Positions 1 to 8,764 of a stretch of DNA of 47,664 nt are shown in pieces. Origin of the DNA: DATCYZ01 sp036526195 (GTDB lineage: Bacteria > Pseudomonadota > Gammaproteobacteria > Burkholderiales > SG8-39); contig DATCYZ010000002.1 in NCBI GenBank assembly GCA_036526195.1, positions 1 through 47,664 of the forward strand. The letters run 5' to 3'. The position numbers were made by a program, and so were the translations under genes. Under the pieces are notes generated by a model, which saw nothing but the letters and a program-made list of their open reading frames with translations, did no database searches and was not told the origin of the DNA. Numbering within the stretch: position 1 is the stretch's first letter; each line of letters opens with the position of its first letter.

Positions 1-146
1 CCGAGGCGGGTCGCGAGCGCGGCTACTTCGTCGCCGGCGTGATGCGCGACGTGGTGCTGCGCGAGTCGAACCTCGCCTCGTGGCATGTCGGTGCGCGCAA
101 GAGCGGGATGAGCAGCGCGGTCACGCCGGACCAGCTGCCGCTCTAG
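1..146 (+). CDS. C-terminal end of an unidentified protein (partial)
   Basis: The frame read from base 3 is open for 47 codons and ends in TAG at 144-146. It is the tail of a gene that begins before the window. The visible residues (including RGYFVAGVMRDVVLRES and ending in PDQLPL) carry no motif I can assign with confidence. It converges with pcaB, and the two stops are about 60 bp apart. A GC-rich perfect inverted repeat (149-155 with 157-163) follows the stop but has no T run, so it is a weak terminator candidate. The location beside protocatechuate genes hints at aromatic metabolism, but that is only context. Confidence 0.6.
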   Translation, partial: EAGRERGYFVAGVMRDVVLRESNLASWHVGARKSGMSSAVTPDQLPL

Positions 147-187
147 GCGCGCCGCGGCGGCGCGGGCGGACGCCGGGTTCGCATTTA

Positions 188-217
188 TAGTAACATATAT
201 GTTACTATTCGGTCCAG
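188..217 (+). repeat. Dispersed palindromic repeat, copy A (GTAAC-ATATAT-GTTAC type)
   Basis: Bases 188-207 form a perfect 20-bp palindrome with arms TAGTAAC and GTTACTA around ATATAT. A tail TTCGGTCC follows on the right. The same core plus a similar tail recurs at 16854 and 22161. The pcaB stop codon (TAG, minus strand) lies in this palindrome, and the last residues of PcaB are encoded by the tail. The palindrome gives an in-frame double stop TAG-TAA. It sits between convergent genes. Confidence 0.85.
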
Positions 218-1569
218 GACGGCGCCCGCCGCACCTGCGCCCAGGCCGCACGCGCGCGCTCGATCATCGCACCGGCGCTGCCGAAGGCCTCGGTCGGCTC
301 GAAGACCTGCGCGAGCCCCGCCGCATCGAAGACCTCGCGCACCTGCGCCGAGCCCGTGGCGACCGCGTGCAGCGGCCTGTTCCCGGCGACCGCCTCGGCG
401 CAGAGCGCCTCCACTAGCGCGTGCGCCGCGGGCTTGCCCAGACGCGGCGCGAGGCGCACCGCGAGCTGCTCGGAGTACACCAGTCCGTTCGTGCGATCGA
501 TGTTGCGACGCATGGCGTCCGCATCGACCTGCAGGCCCTCGATCACGCCCGCCATGGCTTCGAGCGCGCTGCCGCAGGCCGCGGCGAGTTCGCCCAGCAG
601 CAGCCACTGCCGCTGCCACTGGCCGAGCCCGCGCTCGTGCTCGGAGGCGAGTTGCCCGATCAGCGTGGCGGCGAGGCCCGGGACCCGGCCTGCGGCCTCC
701 AGCGCGAGCAGGCAGGCGGCGGGATTCCTCTTGTGCGGCATCGCCGAGGACCCGCCGCGCCCGGGGGCGAGGGGTTCGAAGGCCTCGCCCACCTCCGCCT
801 GCATCATGAGCGCGACGTCGCGCGCCACCTTGCCCACGACTCCGGTGAGGATCGCGAGTTCGGCGCCGGCGCGCGCGAAGCCGTCGCGCATCGCGTGCCA
901 GCTGACCGGCGCGCGCGGCAGGCCGAGGTCCGCGGCCAGCGCCTGCGCCACTGCCTCGCCCTGCGCGCCGTAGGCCGCAAGCGTCCCGCCCGCGCCGCCG
1001 AACTGCAGCACGCAGGCCGCCCCGAGCGCCTGCGCGCAGGCGCCGCGCGCGCGCGCGAGCCCGGCCAGCCAGCCCGCCACCTTCCAGCCAAAGGGCACCG
1101 GCACCGCCGGTTGCAGGAGGGTGCGCGCCAGCATCGGCGTAGCCGCATGCGCATGGGCGCGCTCGGACAGGGCGTCGCCCAAGCGGTCGGTCAGGGCCAG
1201 CAGCCGCTCCCCGGCAGCCCGCAGGCAGAGCACGCTCGCGGTGTCGATCACGTCCTGGCTGGTGGCGCCGAGGTGCACCTGGCGCGCCGCGGCCGGCGAC
1301 ACGGCCGCGACCTGCGCGGTGAGTTCGCGCACGAACGGGATCGGCAGCGCACCGCTCTCGCGCGCCGCCTGCGCAAGCGCCCCGACGTCGAACTGCGCGC
1401 CTGCGCAAACCCGGGCGATCGCGCTGGCGTCCTCGCCCGACACCAGCCCGGCCGCCGCGCAGGCCCGCGCGAGGGCGCCTTCGAAGGCCAGCATCGCGGC
1501 GAGGAAGGCCGCGTCCGAAAACGCCTCGGCGCTGGGTGCGTCCTCGAAGATGCGCGCGAGGCCGGTCAT
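205..1569 (-). CDS. pcaB: 3-carboxy-cis,cis-muconate cycloisomerase PcaB
   Basis: This 454-residue protein belongs to the fumarase/aspartase superfamily. It has the signature GGSSAMPHKRNP at about 272-283 and the substrate-site segment HLGATSQDVIDT at 99-110. In bacteria PcaB converts 3-carboxy-cis,cis-muconate to 4-carboxymuconolactone, directly after the protocatechuate 3,4-dioxygenase reaction. It is the third gene of a pcaH-pcaG-pcaB run, with two bases between the pcaG stop and this ATG, so co-transcription is likely. Length is normal for the family. The far C-terminus and stop codon come from dispersed repeat copy A, so the final few residues may be non-native. Adenylosuccinate lyase or argininosuccinate lyase are excluded mainly by the pcaHG context. 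Confidence 0.93.
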   Translation of the reverse strand: MTGLARIFEDAPSAEAFSDAAFLAAMLAFEGALARACAAAGLVSGEDASAIARVCAGAQFDVGALAQAARESGALPIPFVRELTAQVAAVSPAAARQVHLGATSQDVIDTASVLCLRAAGERLLALTDRLGDALSERAHAHAATPMLARTLLQPAVPVPFGWKVAGWLAGLARARGACAQALGAACVLQFGGAGGTLAAYGAQGEAVAQALAADLGLPRAPVSWHAMRDGFARAGAELAILTGVVGKVARDVALMMQAEVGEAFEPLAPGRGGSSAMPHKRNPAACLLALEAAGRVPGLAATLIGQLASEHERGLGQWQRQWLLLGELAAACGSALEAMAGVIEGLQVDADAMRRNIDRTNGLVYSEQLAVRLAPRLGKPAAHALVEALCAEAVAGNRPLHAVATGSAQVREVFDAAGLAQVFEPTEAFGSAGAMIERARAAWAQVRRAPSWTE

Positions 1570-1571
1570 GC

Positions 1572-2171
1572 TCAGACGTCGAAGAAGACGGTTTCGCGCG
1601 GCCCCTGCATGCGGATGTCGAAGCGGTAGCTCGCGCCGCCCGCGCGCCGGTCGCGTATCGCGACCAGCGTCCTGCGCCGCGCCGCAGGCACCGTCGCCAG
1701 CACCGGATCGACGGCGTTCGCTGCCGCGGCGTCCGGGAAGTACAGGCGGGTGTAGGCGTGCACCAGCATGCCGCGCATCAGCACGATCACGTTGATGAAA
1801 GGGGCCGCGCCGGGTTCGAGCGCCCCGGGCCGGACGGTGTCGAACCAGAAGCGCCGCTGCGGATCGGTGCCGGTGCCGCAGCGACCGAGCCCGCGAAAGC
1901 CGTCGCTGCGCCGCGCATCTGCGTAGCGGCCCGCGGCATCGGCCTGCCAGATCTCGATCATCGCGTCCTCGATCGGCTTGCCGGCGCCGTCGAACACGCG
2001 GCCGGTGATGCGGATGCGCTCACCCGCAAGGTTCTCGTTCCACAACACCGGGCCGTGGCTGCTGCGGTAGGCATAGCCGTACTGCTCGGGGGTGAGCGCA
2101 TAGGCGAAGAACGGGCCGACGGTCTGCGAGGGCGTCTGCCCGCGCTTGCCCTTGATGGCTTTTCGCTTCAT
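1572..2171 (-). CDS. pcaG: Protocatechuate 3,4-dioxygenase, alpha subunit
   Basis: This 199-residue protein has the intradiol-dioxygenase beta-sandwich pattern (SQTVGPFFAYAL near the N-terminus, RITGRVFDGAGKPIEDAMIEIWQADAAGRYA in the middle). It is the alpha subunit, which lacks the complete iron-ligand set and pairs with PcaH to make the catalytic (alpha-beta-Fe) unit that opens protocatechuate between its hydroxyl groups. The ATG at 2171 lies three bases after the pcaH stop. The product feeds PcaB. The region is flanked on the upstream side by pcaH and downstream by pcaB, the usual order in betaproteobacteria. Confidence 0.94.
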   Translation of the reverse strand: MKRKAIKGKRGQTPSQTVGPFFAYALTPEQYGYAYRSSHGPVLWNENLAGERIRITGRVFDGAGKPIEDAMIEIWQADAAGRYADARRSDGFRGLGRCGTGTDPQRRFWFDTVRPGALEPGAAPFINVIVLMRGMLVHAYTRLYFPDAAAANAVDPVLATVPAARRRTLVAIRDRRAGGASYRFDIRMQGPRETVFFDV

Positions 2172-2174
2172 GGC

Positions 2175-2882
2175 CTACCTCCCCCGCGGCGTCTGCTTCG
2201 GGCCGCGCAGCACGATGTCGAAGACGTAGCCGAGCGCGAACTGGTGCTCGGTCACCGAGGCCGAGAACGCGCTCACCATGCGCTCGCGTGCGCCGGCGGG
2301 CGCCGAGTTGTAGATCGGGTCGGTGGCGAGCAGCGGGTCGCCCGGGAAGTACATCTGCGTCACCAGGCGCGTCGCGAAGCTGCGGCCGAAGAGCGAGAAA
2401 TGGATGTGCGCCGGGCGCCAGGCGTTGTACGAATTGCCCCAGGGGTACGCGCCGGGCTTGATGGAGTAGAACCGGTAGCGCCCGTTGGCGTCGGTCAGGC
2501 AGCGGCCGGCGCCGAGGAAGTTCGCGTCCAGCGGCGCCGGATGCTGGTCCACGTGGTGCACGTAGCGCCCGGCGGCATTCGCCTGCCAGACCTCCACCAG
2601 CTGGCCGCGCACCGGACGGCCGCCCTCGTCGAGCACGCGGCCGGTGACCACGATGCGCTCGCCCAGGGGCTCGCCGTTCATCGCGGCATTCTTCGTCAGG
2701 TCGTGATCCAGTGCGCCGATATCGTCGTGCCCGTAGACCGGGCCGCTGAGTTCGGCGAGCGACTGGCGGATCGGGATCAACGGCTTCTTCGGTCCGCGCA
2801 GGGCGGTCGACTTGTAGCCCGGGAACACGTAGGGCGGCTGGCTGGACCAGTCGCGGGGTTTCAGCATCGGCGGTGTGCGCAT
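2175..2882 (-). CDS. pcaH: Protocatechuate 3,4-dioxygenase, beta subunit
   Basis: This 235-residue protein is the iron-bearing subunit. By alignment to the Pseudomonas PcaH ligand spacing (Tyr, 39 residues, Tyr, 13, His, 2, His), the four Fe(III) ligands are Tyr107 in GRYVHH, Tyr146 in PGAYPW, and His159 and His161 in RPAHIHF; all are present. So this should be an active intradiol dioxygenase that turns protocatechuate into 3-carboxy-cis,cis-muconate. The start at 2882 is supported by AAGGAG about ten bases upstream; a second Met lies at residue 6. An enolase-superfamily gene ends 85 bp upstream on the same strand. No pcaQ-type regulator gene is visible in the window. Confidence 0.95.
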   Translation of the reverse strand: MRTPPMLKPRDWSSQPPYVFPGYKSTALRGPKKPLIPIRQSLAELSGPVYGHDDIGALDHDLTKNAAMNGEPLGERIVVTGRVLDEGGRPVRGQLVEVWQANAAGRYVHHVDQHPAPLDANFLGAGRCLTDANGRYRFYSIKPGAYPWGNSYNAWRPAHIHFSLFGRSFATRLVTQMYFPGDPLLATDPIYNSAPAGARERMVSAFSASVTEHQFALGYVFDIVLRGPKQTPRGR

Positions 2883-2967
2883 CGCGCGGCAACTCCTTGC
2901 AGAAATGGGATCGTCCCCGATTCTAAGGCCGCGCTGCGCACCCTCGCACGAGGCGCGAGAATCGCTT

Positions 2968-4071
2968 TCAAAGCGCGTAGCGCCGCACGGCGGCGCGATC
3001 GACGCAAGCGGCCAGGGCCGCCGAATCGGGCAGCAGGACGCAACCGTTGCGGATCGGCAGTTCGGTGGCGGTCACCTGCCCGGTCATCGTCATGAAGAAG
3101 GTCTGCTCCGCGGCGATGGTCAGCGCGGGCGCGAGCGCCGCGGCCTGCTGCAGGCTGATCAGCGTGCCGAGCAGGCTTTCCGCGTACAGGCCGACGGCGA
3201 CGCGCGCCGAGGCGGCCGCGGCAAGCGCCGCGATGGCGCGGGTTTCCGACAGGCCCACGCGACCGGGTTTTGCCGACAGCGCCCGCACGCCGCGCTCCAG
3301 GAACAGCCGCGCGTCGCGCGACGAGGCGCAACTGCGATCGACGAGGATCGGCAGCGGCACCTCGCGCTGCAGGGCTTCAAACGCGGCGCCGGGCTCGAGC
3401 GGACACGGGTCCTCGGCCAGGGTGACGCCTTCCGCGGCCAGCGCGCGCACGTAGTCCGCGCCCTCGGCGGCCGGGTACTCGCTGTTGGCGTCGACATACA
3501 GTTCGACGGACGGGCCGACCGCCGCGCGGATCTCGCGCAACGCGCGCAGGTCGGTGTCCAGCCCCTGCCCGCCCTTCACCTTCAGCGTGCGAAACCCGTG
3601 GCGGGCGCAGGCCTGCGCGCATTCCGCGGCCATCGCCGACGGCGGCTGGCGCGTCACGGTCCAGGCGATCTCGACCTGCCGGCGCCCGCCCCAGAGCGCC
3701 CACAGGGGCGTGCCGGCCACCGCCGCGCGCAGGGTCCAGCAGGCGTTGTCGGCCAGCGTCTTGGCGAGCGTGTTCTCCGGCACGCCGCGCCAGGCCGCGC
3801 TCACCGCCGCCGCGTCGCCGAGATCGATGCCCGCGAGCCGCGGCAGGATCACGTCTTCCAGCGCGGCGGCGAGCACGCGCGGCGAGACGCCCGACCAAGT
3901 GTGCTTGAGCGTGCCCTCGGCGACGCCTTCGCAACCGCCGGCGCGCAGGGTCAGGAGCGCGAACGTGCCCTCGCGCTCGAGTGCGTTCGCCCACTTCACC
4001 TCATGCGCGTACGGCAGTCGGTAGAAATCGAGCGTCCAGCCCTCGAGTCGCAGCGGCGCGGGCGTTGCCAT
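2968..4071 (-). CDS. Enolase-superfamily enzyme, muconate-lactonizing-enzyme subgroup
   Basis: This 367-residue protein has the (beta/alpha)7-beta barrel signature of the muconate lactonizing subgroup. It shows KVK at 164-166 (the K-x-K acid/base pair), metal ligands Asp194 (VDAN), Glu220 (AEDP) and Asp245 (LVDRS), and the opposite-face Lys268 (SAKPG). All catalytic residues are present, so it should be an active Mg-dependent proton-abstracting enzyme. The subgroup covers muconate cycloisomerase, o-succinylbenzoate synthase and dipeptide epimerase; sequence alone does not decide. It lies directly upstream of pcaHGB on the same strand, which favours an aromatic or lactone substrate. The ATG at 4071 (MATPAPLRLEG) is the first plausible start; the longer upstream frame reads through the divergent DUF2798 gene and is not credible. 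Confidence 0.82.
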   Translation of the reverse strand: MATPAPLRLEGWTLDFYRLPYAHEVKWANALEREGTFALLTLRAGGCEGVAEGTLKHTWSGVSPRVLAAALEDVILPRLAGIDLGDAAAVSAAWRGVPENTLAKTLADNACWTLRAAVAGTPLWALWGGRRQVEIAWTVTRQPPSAMAAECAQACARHGFRTLKVKGGQGLDTDLRALREIRAAVGPSVELYVDANSEYPAAEGADYVRALAAEGVTLAEDPCPLEPGAAFEALQREVPLPILVDRSCASSRDARLFLERGVRALSAKPGRVGLSETRAIAALAAAASARVAVGLYAESLLGTLISLQQAAALAPALTIAAEQTFFMTMTGQVTATELPIRNGCVLLPDSAALAACVDRAAVRRYAL

Positions 4072-4173
4072 GCCCGCATTATGGCCCGCTGCGGTGCGTG
4101 AAGCCGATTCCCAGCGCGCGCCGCGCGATCCCTGAGAAGCGGTACCGCTGCCCGCTGCTATCAGCGTCACACC

Positions 4174-4398
4174 ATGCGGATCCCGAAGCGCTATTACGCG
4201 GTCGTCTTTGCCTTCATCCTGACCTTCTTCATGGTGCTGATCATCACCGGCGTCAGCACCGCGGTGACCGTCGGCTTTCCACCCGATTTCGTGCGGCGCT
4301 GGATGACGGCGTGGATGAGCGGCTGGGTGGTGGCCTTCCCCTGCGCCATCGTGATTGCGCCCTGGGCGCGGCGCATTGCGGACCGCCTGACGGCCTGA
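4174..4398 (+). CDS. DUF2798 family small membrane protein
   Basis: This 74-residue protein has two hydrophobic segments (about 9-32 and 45-64) linked by a PPDFVRRWMTAW turn, typical of DUF2798. The molecular role of this family is not known. It starts at 4174 and is divergent from the enolase-superfamily gene, with about 100 bp between the two starts. No strong ribosome-binding site is seen. It is followed on the opposite strand by tRNA-Pro. Confidence 0.85.
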   Translation: MRIPKRYYAVVFAFILTFFMVLIITGVSTAVTVGFPPDFVRRWMTAWMSGWVVAFPCAIVIAPWARRIADRLTA

Positions 4399-4530
4399 GC
4401 ACGCGGCGCGACCAGGGAATGCGGTTCTGCTTCGGCGCGTACAAGATGCTGCTTGCGTCCGGCGAAAGATGCCTGCCGGGTCGGGGAACCGACGCACGCG
4501 GGAGAGGACAACGCGAAGGATCAGGTGGGT

Positions 4531-4607
4531 TGGTCGGGGCGGTGGGATTTGAACCCACGACCACCTGCCCCCCAGGCAGGTACGCTACCAGGCTGCGCTA
4601 CGCCCCG
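4531..4607 (-). tRNA. tRNA-Pro (anticodon GGG)
   Basis: The minus strand folds as a full cloverleaf: acceptor CGGGGCG paired with CGCCCCG, D arm, anticodon stem CCTGC/GCAGG with loop CTGGGGG (anticodon GGG), and T arm GTGGG-TTCAAAT-CCCAC. It ends with discriminator A and an encoded CCA, 77 nt in all. It lies downstream of ihfA and the MerR gene on the same strand, an arrangement common in proteobacteria. No integrase or duplicated 3' end is nearby. Confidence 0.97.
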
Positions 4608-4662
4608 AAGCCCGCGATTCTATCAGAGGGGTCCGGGCAGCAGCGCCTGATTCAGGCTGTTC

Positions 4663-5049
4663 TCAGGACTGCAAGGCGTCGAGCAACTCGCGCAATTCGC
4701 CCTTGATCGCGCCGAGGTCCGCCGCGTTGTTGCGAGCACTCCCGGCGCGTCCGTTTCCCGCATCCGCACCCTGGGAAAGGTGGTTGTCCAGGCGGTTTCT
4801 CGCGCCGCTGATGGTGAAGCCCTCCTCGTACAGCAGTTCGCGGATGCGCCGGATGAGCAGGACTTCGTGATGCTGGTAATAGCGCCGGTTGCCGCGCCGC
4901 TTCACCGGTTTCAGTTGCGTGAACTCCTGCTCCCAGTAGCGAAGCACATGCGGCTTCACCCCGCACAACTCGCTGACTTCACCGATCGTGAAGTAGCGCT
5001 TGGCGGGGATCGGCGGGAGATCAGCCTTCTTGTTGCGGCTCGGCTCCAT
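4663..5049 (-). CDS. MerR family transcriptional regulator
   Basis: This 128-residue protein has an N-terminal winged helix-turn-helix of MerR type (KRYFTIGEVSELCGVKPHVLRYWEQEF, given here in pieces: FTIGEVSELCGV at about 20-31, then HVLRYWE). A coiled dimerisation helix and a short polar tail follow. It has no effector domain or metal-binding cysteines. It overlaps the ihfA 3' end by 29 bp, so expression is probably coupled to ihfA. This MerR gene after ihfA is a conserved proteobacterial arrangement whose regulon is unclear. Confidence 0.9.
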   Translation of the reverse strand: MEPSRNKKADLPPIPAKRYFTIGEVSELCGVKPHVLRYWEQEFTQLKPVKRRGNRRYYQHHEVLLIRRIRELLYEEGFTISGARNRLDNHLSQGADAGNGRAGSARNNAADLGAIKGELRELLDALQS

Positions 5050-5335
5050 GGCGCGCCTTCTCCACCATGGCCTTCAACTTCTGGCTGGCGTGGAATGTCA
5101 CGACGCGGCGGGCGCTGATCGGAATCTCCTCGCCCGTCTTGGGATTGCGCCCGGGACGCTGCGGTTTGTCGCGCAATTGGAAATTGCCGAACCCCGAGAG
5201 CTTGACGCTCTCCCCGCGCTCCAGAGCACCCCTGATTTCCTCAAAAAACGCCTCAACCATGTCCTTGGCCTCGCGCTTGTTGAGGCCGACCTTCTCGAAA
5301 AGAAGATCCGCCAGTTCGGCCTTGGTAAGAGTCAT
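5021..5335 (-). CDS. ihfA: Integration host factor, alpha subunit
   Basis: This 104-residue DNA-bending protein of the HU/IHF family has the DNA-binding beta-arm RPGRNPKTGEEIPI and the helix TKAELADLLFEKVGL typical of IhfA. It pairs with IhfB to bend DNA in nucleoid organisation, recombination and sigma-54 promoter control. It sits 34 bp after pheT, as in enterobacteria, and is preceded by a GGGAGAGG ribosome-binding site. Alpha rather than beta is assigned from the pheT neighbourhood and the sequence. Confidence 0.95.
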   Translation of the reverse strand: MTLTKAELADLLFEKVGLNKREAKDMVEAFFEEIRGALERGESVKLSGFGNFQLRDKPQRPGRNPKTGEEIPISARRVVTFHASQKLKAMVEKARHGAEPQQEG

Positions 5336-5369
5336 ACCTCTCCCTGGTCGTACTTTCCAGATTTTTCTT

Positions 5370-7751
5370 TTAGGATCTTAGGGTTGCCGAAAACTTGCGG
5401 CCCAACAGGGCAGTAATCGCGTCGCGTGCCCCGTCTGCCTCGGCATCCGTGAGGGTGCGTTCAGTATGTTGCATAACTACCCGAAACGCAATGCTTTTTT
5501 GCCCCGCAGGGAGGCTCTTGCCGTGGTACAGGTCGAACACCCGCACCTGCGTCACGATGTCCGGTTTCTCCGCCTCCACCGCGTCGACCATGGTGAGCGC
5601 CGGAGTGGCTTCCGCCACGATTACGGCTATATCCCTGATTACATGAGGAAACTTTGATGGCGCAGACGGCCTTGGAAGAGGTGTTCTCTCAAGACTGTGA
5701 GCGTCCACTTCGAATACGATAACTGGTTGAGAAAGCTCGTATTTTTGCTGCCAGCGCGGGTGCAGTTCACCGATCCAGCCAACCACCACGCCCTCGAGCA
5801 GCACGCGCGCCGAACGGCCGGGATGCAGCGCCGGGTGGACGGCCGCCTCGAAGCGGACGCGGGTCGGCGCATACAGGGCTTCCAGGTCCGCCTTGAGGTC
5901 GAAGAAATCGACCGGACGCGCCGGTGTTCCCCACTGGTCCTCGTCCGCGTGCCCGAAGGCGGCTGCCGCCACGCGCACCGGCTGGCGCACGCCGGCCACC
6001 TCCAGCGGCCCGTCCGGATGTGCGGGCGCGCGCAGGAAAACGCGGCCCAGCTCGAACACCCGGATGCGTGGCACCTTGCGCGCATGGTTCGTGCGCACGT
6101 TGGCCACCAGGGAACCGATCAGCGTGGTGCGCATGACCGAGAGCTGGCTGGCGATCGGGTTGAGCAGACGGATCGGCGCGTCGATGCCGGCAAAATCCGC
6201 TTCCCATTGCGGCTCGACGAAACTGAAATTGATCATCTCGAAGAACTCGCGCGCCGCGAGCGCATCGCGCACGGCATGCAGGCTGCGACGCGCCTCGGGG
6301 CGCGCGTGCATGCGCGCCCGCGTCTGCGGCGCCTCCACCGGGATGCGCTCGAAGCCGTATACGCGCGCCACCTCCTCGATCAGGTCTTCCTCGATCTCCA
6401 GGTCGAAGCGATACGGCGGCGGCGTCACGACGAAGGTGTCACCATCGACCGCGCAGGGCAGCGCGAGCCGGCGGAAGATATCGGCCATCTCGTCCGCGGG
6501 AACCGCCACGCCGATCACCCGCTGCGCGCGCGCCACCCGCATTCGAACCGGCTTGCGCTCGGGCAGGGCCTTGACGGTGTCGTCCACCGGTCCCGGTTCG
6601 CCGCCGCAGATCTCCAGCACCAGCCGCGTGATGTGCTCCAGGTGCTCCACCGTCGATGCGAAGTCGACGCCGCGCTCGAAACGATGCGATGCATCGGTCG
6701 AAAAATTGAAGCGTCGTGCCCGGCCGGCGATCGCCTGCGGCCACCAGAACGCCGCCTCGATATAGATGTTGCGCGTGTCATCGGTCACCGAGGTGGCCTC
6801 GCCCCCCATGACGCCGGCGAGCGCCTCAACGCCTGCGGCGTCCGCGATCACGCCGACTGACGAATCCACCTCCACCGTCTGCCCGTTCAGCAACTCCACC
6901 TTCTCGCCCTTCTCGCCCCAGCGCACCACCAGCGCGCCGCGCACCTTGTCCAGGTCGAAGATGTGCGTGGGCCGTCCGAGCTCCAGCAGGACATAGTTCG
7001 AGATGTCGACCAGCGCGGAAATCGGCCGCTGGCCGCTGCGCGACAGGCGCGTCTTCATCCATTCAGGCGTGCGCGCCCGGGCGTTCACGCCGCGAATCAC
7101 GCGCCAGGAGAAGCGGCCGCAAAGGTCGGGCGCGCGCACCTCGACGGCCAGCAGGGCATCGTTCTGCGGCTTGACCGGCTGGATCGTCGGCGCCACCAGG
7201 GGCGCCCCGGTGAGCGCGGCCACCTCGCGCGCGATGCCCAGCACCGAGAGGCAATCCGCGCGATTCGGCGTGAGCTTGATGTCGAACAGGTGATCGTCCA
7301 GCGCGAGGACCTCGCGCACGTTGGCGCCGGGCGCGGCGGACGCATCGAGTTCCAGCAGGCCCGCGTGGTCCTCCGACAGGCCGAGTTCCTTCGCCGAACA
7401 CAGCATCCCCTGGCTTTCGACGCCGCGTACCGTGGCCGCGCGGATCTCGAGCCCGGGCAGCTTCGCGCCGACCCGGGCAAAGGGCACGCACAGGCCGGCG
7501 CGCACGTTCGGCGCGCCGCACACCACGGTCGCCTGCGTGCCGCCGGCGTCGACCGCGCAGACCGAGAGCCGGTCGGCATCCGGATGCCGGTCGACCTTCA
7601 CCACGCGCCCCACCACCACGTCCGTGAACGGCGGCGCAACCGGCAAGCAGGACTCGACCTCGAGCCCGGCCATGGTGAGCACGTGGGCGAGCGCGTCGGT
7701 GTCGAGCGCCGGGTCGGCCATGCTGCGCAGCCAGGATTCGAGGATGTTCAC
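5370..7751 (-). CDS. pheT: Phenylalanine-tRNA ligase, beta subunit
   Basis: This 793-residue protein is of normal length for the bacterial beta chain. Domains in order: N-terminal helix, tRNA-binding OB fold (about 40-150), B3/B4 editing domain (about 210-370, with the segment SALVDISNYV), B5 DNA-binding-like domain (about 400-470), catalytic-like core, and C-terminal ferredoxin-like anticodon-binding domain (last 95 residues). With PheS it forms the alpha2-beta2 enzyme that charges tRNA-Phe. The start is GTG at 7751, overlapping the pheS stop by four bases (GTGA), which indicates translational coupling. Confidence 0.96.
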   Translation of the reverse strand: MNILESWLRSMADPALDTDALAHVLTMAGLEVESCLPVAPPFTDVVVGRVVKVDRHPDADRLSVCAVDAGGTQATVVCGAPNVRAGLCVPFARVGAKLPGLEIRAATVRGVESQGMLCSAKELGLSEDHAGLLELDASAAPGANVREVLALDDHLFDIKLTPNRADCLSVLGIAREVAALTGAPLVAPTIQPVKPQNDALLAVEVRAPDLCGRFSWRVIRGVNARARTPEWMKTRLSRSGQRPISALVDISNYVLLELGRPTHIFDLDKVRGALVVRWGEKGEKVELLNGQTVEVDSSVGVIADAAGVEALAGVMGGEATSVTDDTRNIYIEAAFWWPQAIAGRARRFNFSTDASHRFERGVDFASTVEHLEHITRLVLEICGGEPGPVDDTVKALPERKPVRMRVARAQRVIGVAVPADEMADIFRRLALPCAVDGDTFVVTPPPYRFDLEIEEDLIEEVARVYGFERIPVEAPQTRARMHARPEARRSLHAVRDALAAREFFEMINFSFVEPQWEADFAGIDAPIRLLNPIASQLSVMRTTLIGSLVANVRTNHARKVPRIRVFELGRVFLRAPAHPDGPLEVAGVRQPVRVAAAAFGHADEDQWGTPARPVDFFDLKADLEALYAPTRVRFEAAVHPALHPGRSARVLLEGVVVGWIGELHPRWQQKYELSQPVIVFEVDAHSLERTPLPRPSAPSKFPHVIRDIAVIVAEATPALTMVDAVEAEKPDIVTQVRVFDLYHGKSLPAGQKSIAFRVVMQHTERTLTDAEADGARDAITALLGRKFSATLRS

Positions 7752-8764
7752 GCGAATTGCCCGAGGAATCGCAGGTCGCCGTCGAAGAACAGGCGCAGGT
7801 CGTCGATGCCATAGCGCAGCATCGTCAGGCGCTCGAGTCCCGATCCGAAGGCGAACCCGATGTAGCGCTCGGGATCAAGGCCGAAGTTGCGCACCACGGT
7901 CGGATGCACCTGGCCGGCCCCGGAGATCTCGAGCCAGCGCCCGCGCAAGGGACCGGTGTCGAACTTCATGTCGATCTCTGCGGAAGGCTCGGTAAAGGGA
8001 AAGAACGAGGGGCGAAATCGCACCTCGAGATCGTCGGACTCGAAAAAGCGCCGCAGGAAGTCCGTGTAGACCCCCTTGAGGTCGGCAAAGCTGACGTTCT
8101 CGTCGATCCACAGGCCCTCGACCTGATGGAACATCGGCGAATGCGTCGCGTCCGAGTCCACCCGGTAGGTGCGTCCCGGCGCGATCACCTTGATCGGCGG
8201 ACGATGCATGCGCGCATAGCGCACCTGCATCGGACTGGTGTGCGTGCGAAGCAGCAGGGGCACGCCGTTGGCGTCCTTCAGGTCAACGTAGAACGTGTCC
8301 TGCATCGAACGCGCCGGGTGATTCTCCGGGTTGTTCAGGGCCGTGAAGTTCATCCAGTCGTTCTCGATCTCCGGGCCGTCGGCGACATCGAAGCCGACCG
8401 ACGCGAAAATCGACTCGACGCGGCGCCAGGTGCGGATCAGGGGATGGATGCCACCGCATCCCCGGCCGCGCCCGGGCAGGGACACGTCCAGCGCCTCGCC
8501 GGCGAGTTGTACCTCGAGGCGCGCGTCGGCGAGCGCGGCACGCCGCGCCTCCAGCCCCTGCTCGACGCGGTCCTTGGCGGTATTGAAGGCGGCGCCCGCC
8601 TGCTTGCGCGCCTCGGGCGCGAGCGCGCCCAGGGTCTTGCGAAGTTCGGTGAGGACGCCGTTGCGCCCGAGATAACGGGCCTTGGCATCCTCCAGCGCAG
8701 CGGGATCCCCCGCTGCACCGAATTCGGCCAGTGCCCGCGCTACGATTGCCTCGACGTCATCCAT
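7748..8764 (-). CDS. pheS: Phenylalanine-tRNA ligase, alpha subunit
   Basis: This 338-residue class II synthetase catalytic chain has motif 2 around FRPSFFPFTEPSAEIDM and motif 3 in GSGLERLTMLRYGIDDLR near the C-terminus, with an N-terminal coiled-coil arm for tRNA binding (about 1-85). It forms Phe-AMP and charges tRNA-Phe together with PheT. The ATG lies 57 bp after the rplT stop. No pheM-like leader peptide or attenuator hairpin is visible in that gap, unlike enterobacteria. Confidence 0.96.
   Translation of the reverse strand: MDDVEAIVARALAEFGAAGDPAALEDAKARYLGRNGVLTELRKTLGALAPEARKQAGAAFNTAKDRVEQGLEARRAALADARLEVQLAGEALDVSLPGRGRGCGGIHPLIRTWRRVESIFASVGFDVADGPEIENDWMNFTALNNPENHPARSMQDTFYVDLKDANGVPLLLRTHTSPMQVRYARMHRPPIKVIAPGRTYRVDSDATHSPMFHQVEGLWIDENVSFADLKGVYTDFLRRFFESDDLEVRFRPSFFPFTEPSAEIDMKFDTGPLRGRWLEISGAGQVHPTVVRNFGLDPERYIGFAFGSGLERLTMLRYGIDDLRLFFDGDLRFLGQFA

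Noticed and set aside
4531..4607. tRNA-Pro as an integration site of a genomic island
   Set aside because: No integrase gene, no repeated tRNA 3' end and no change in gene type beside it.
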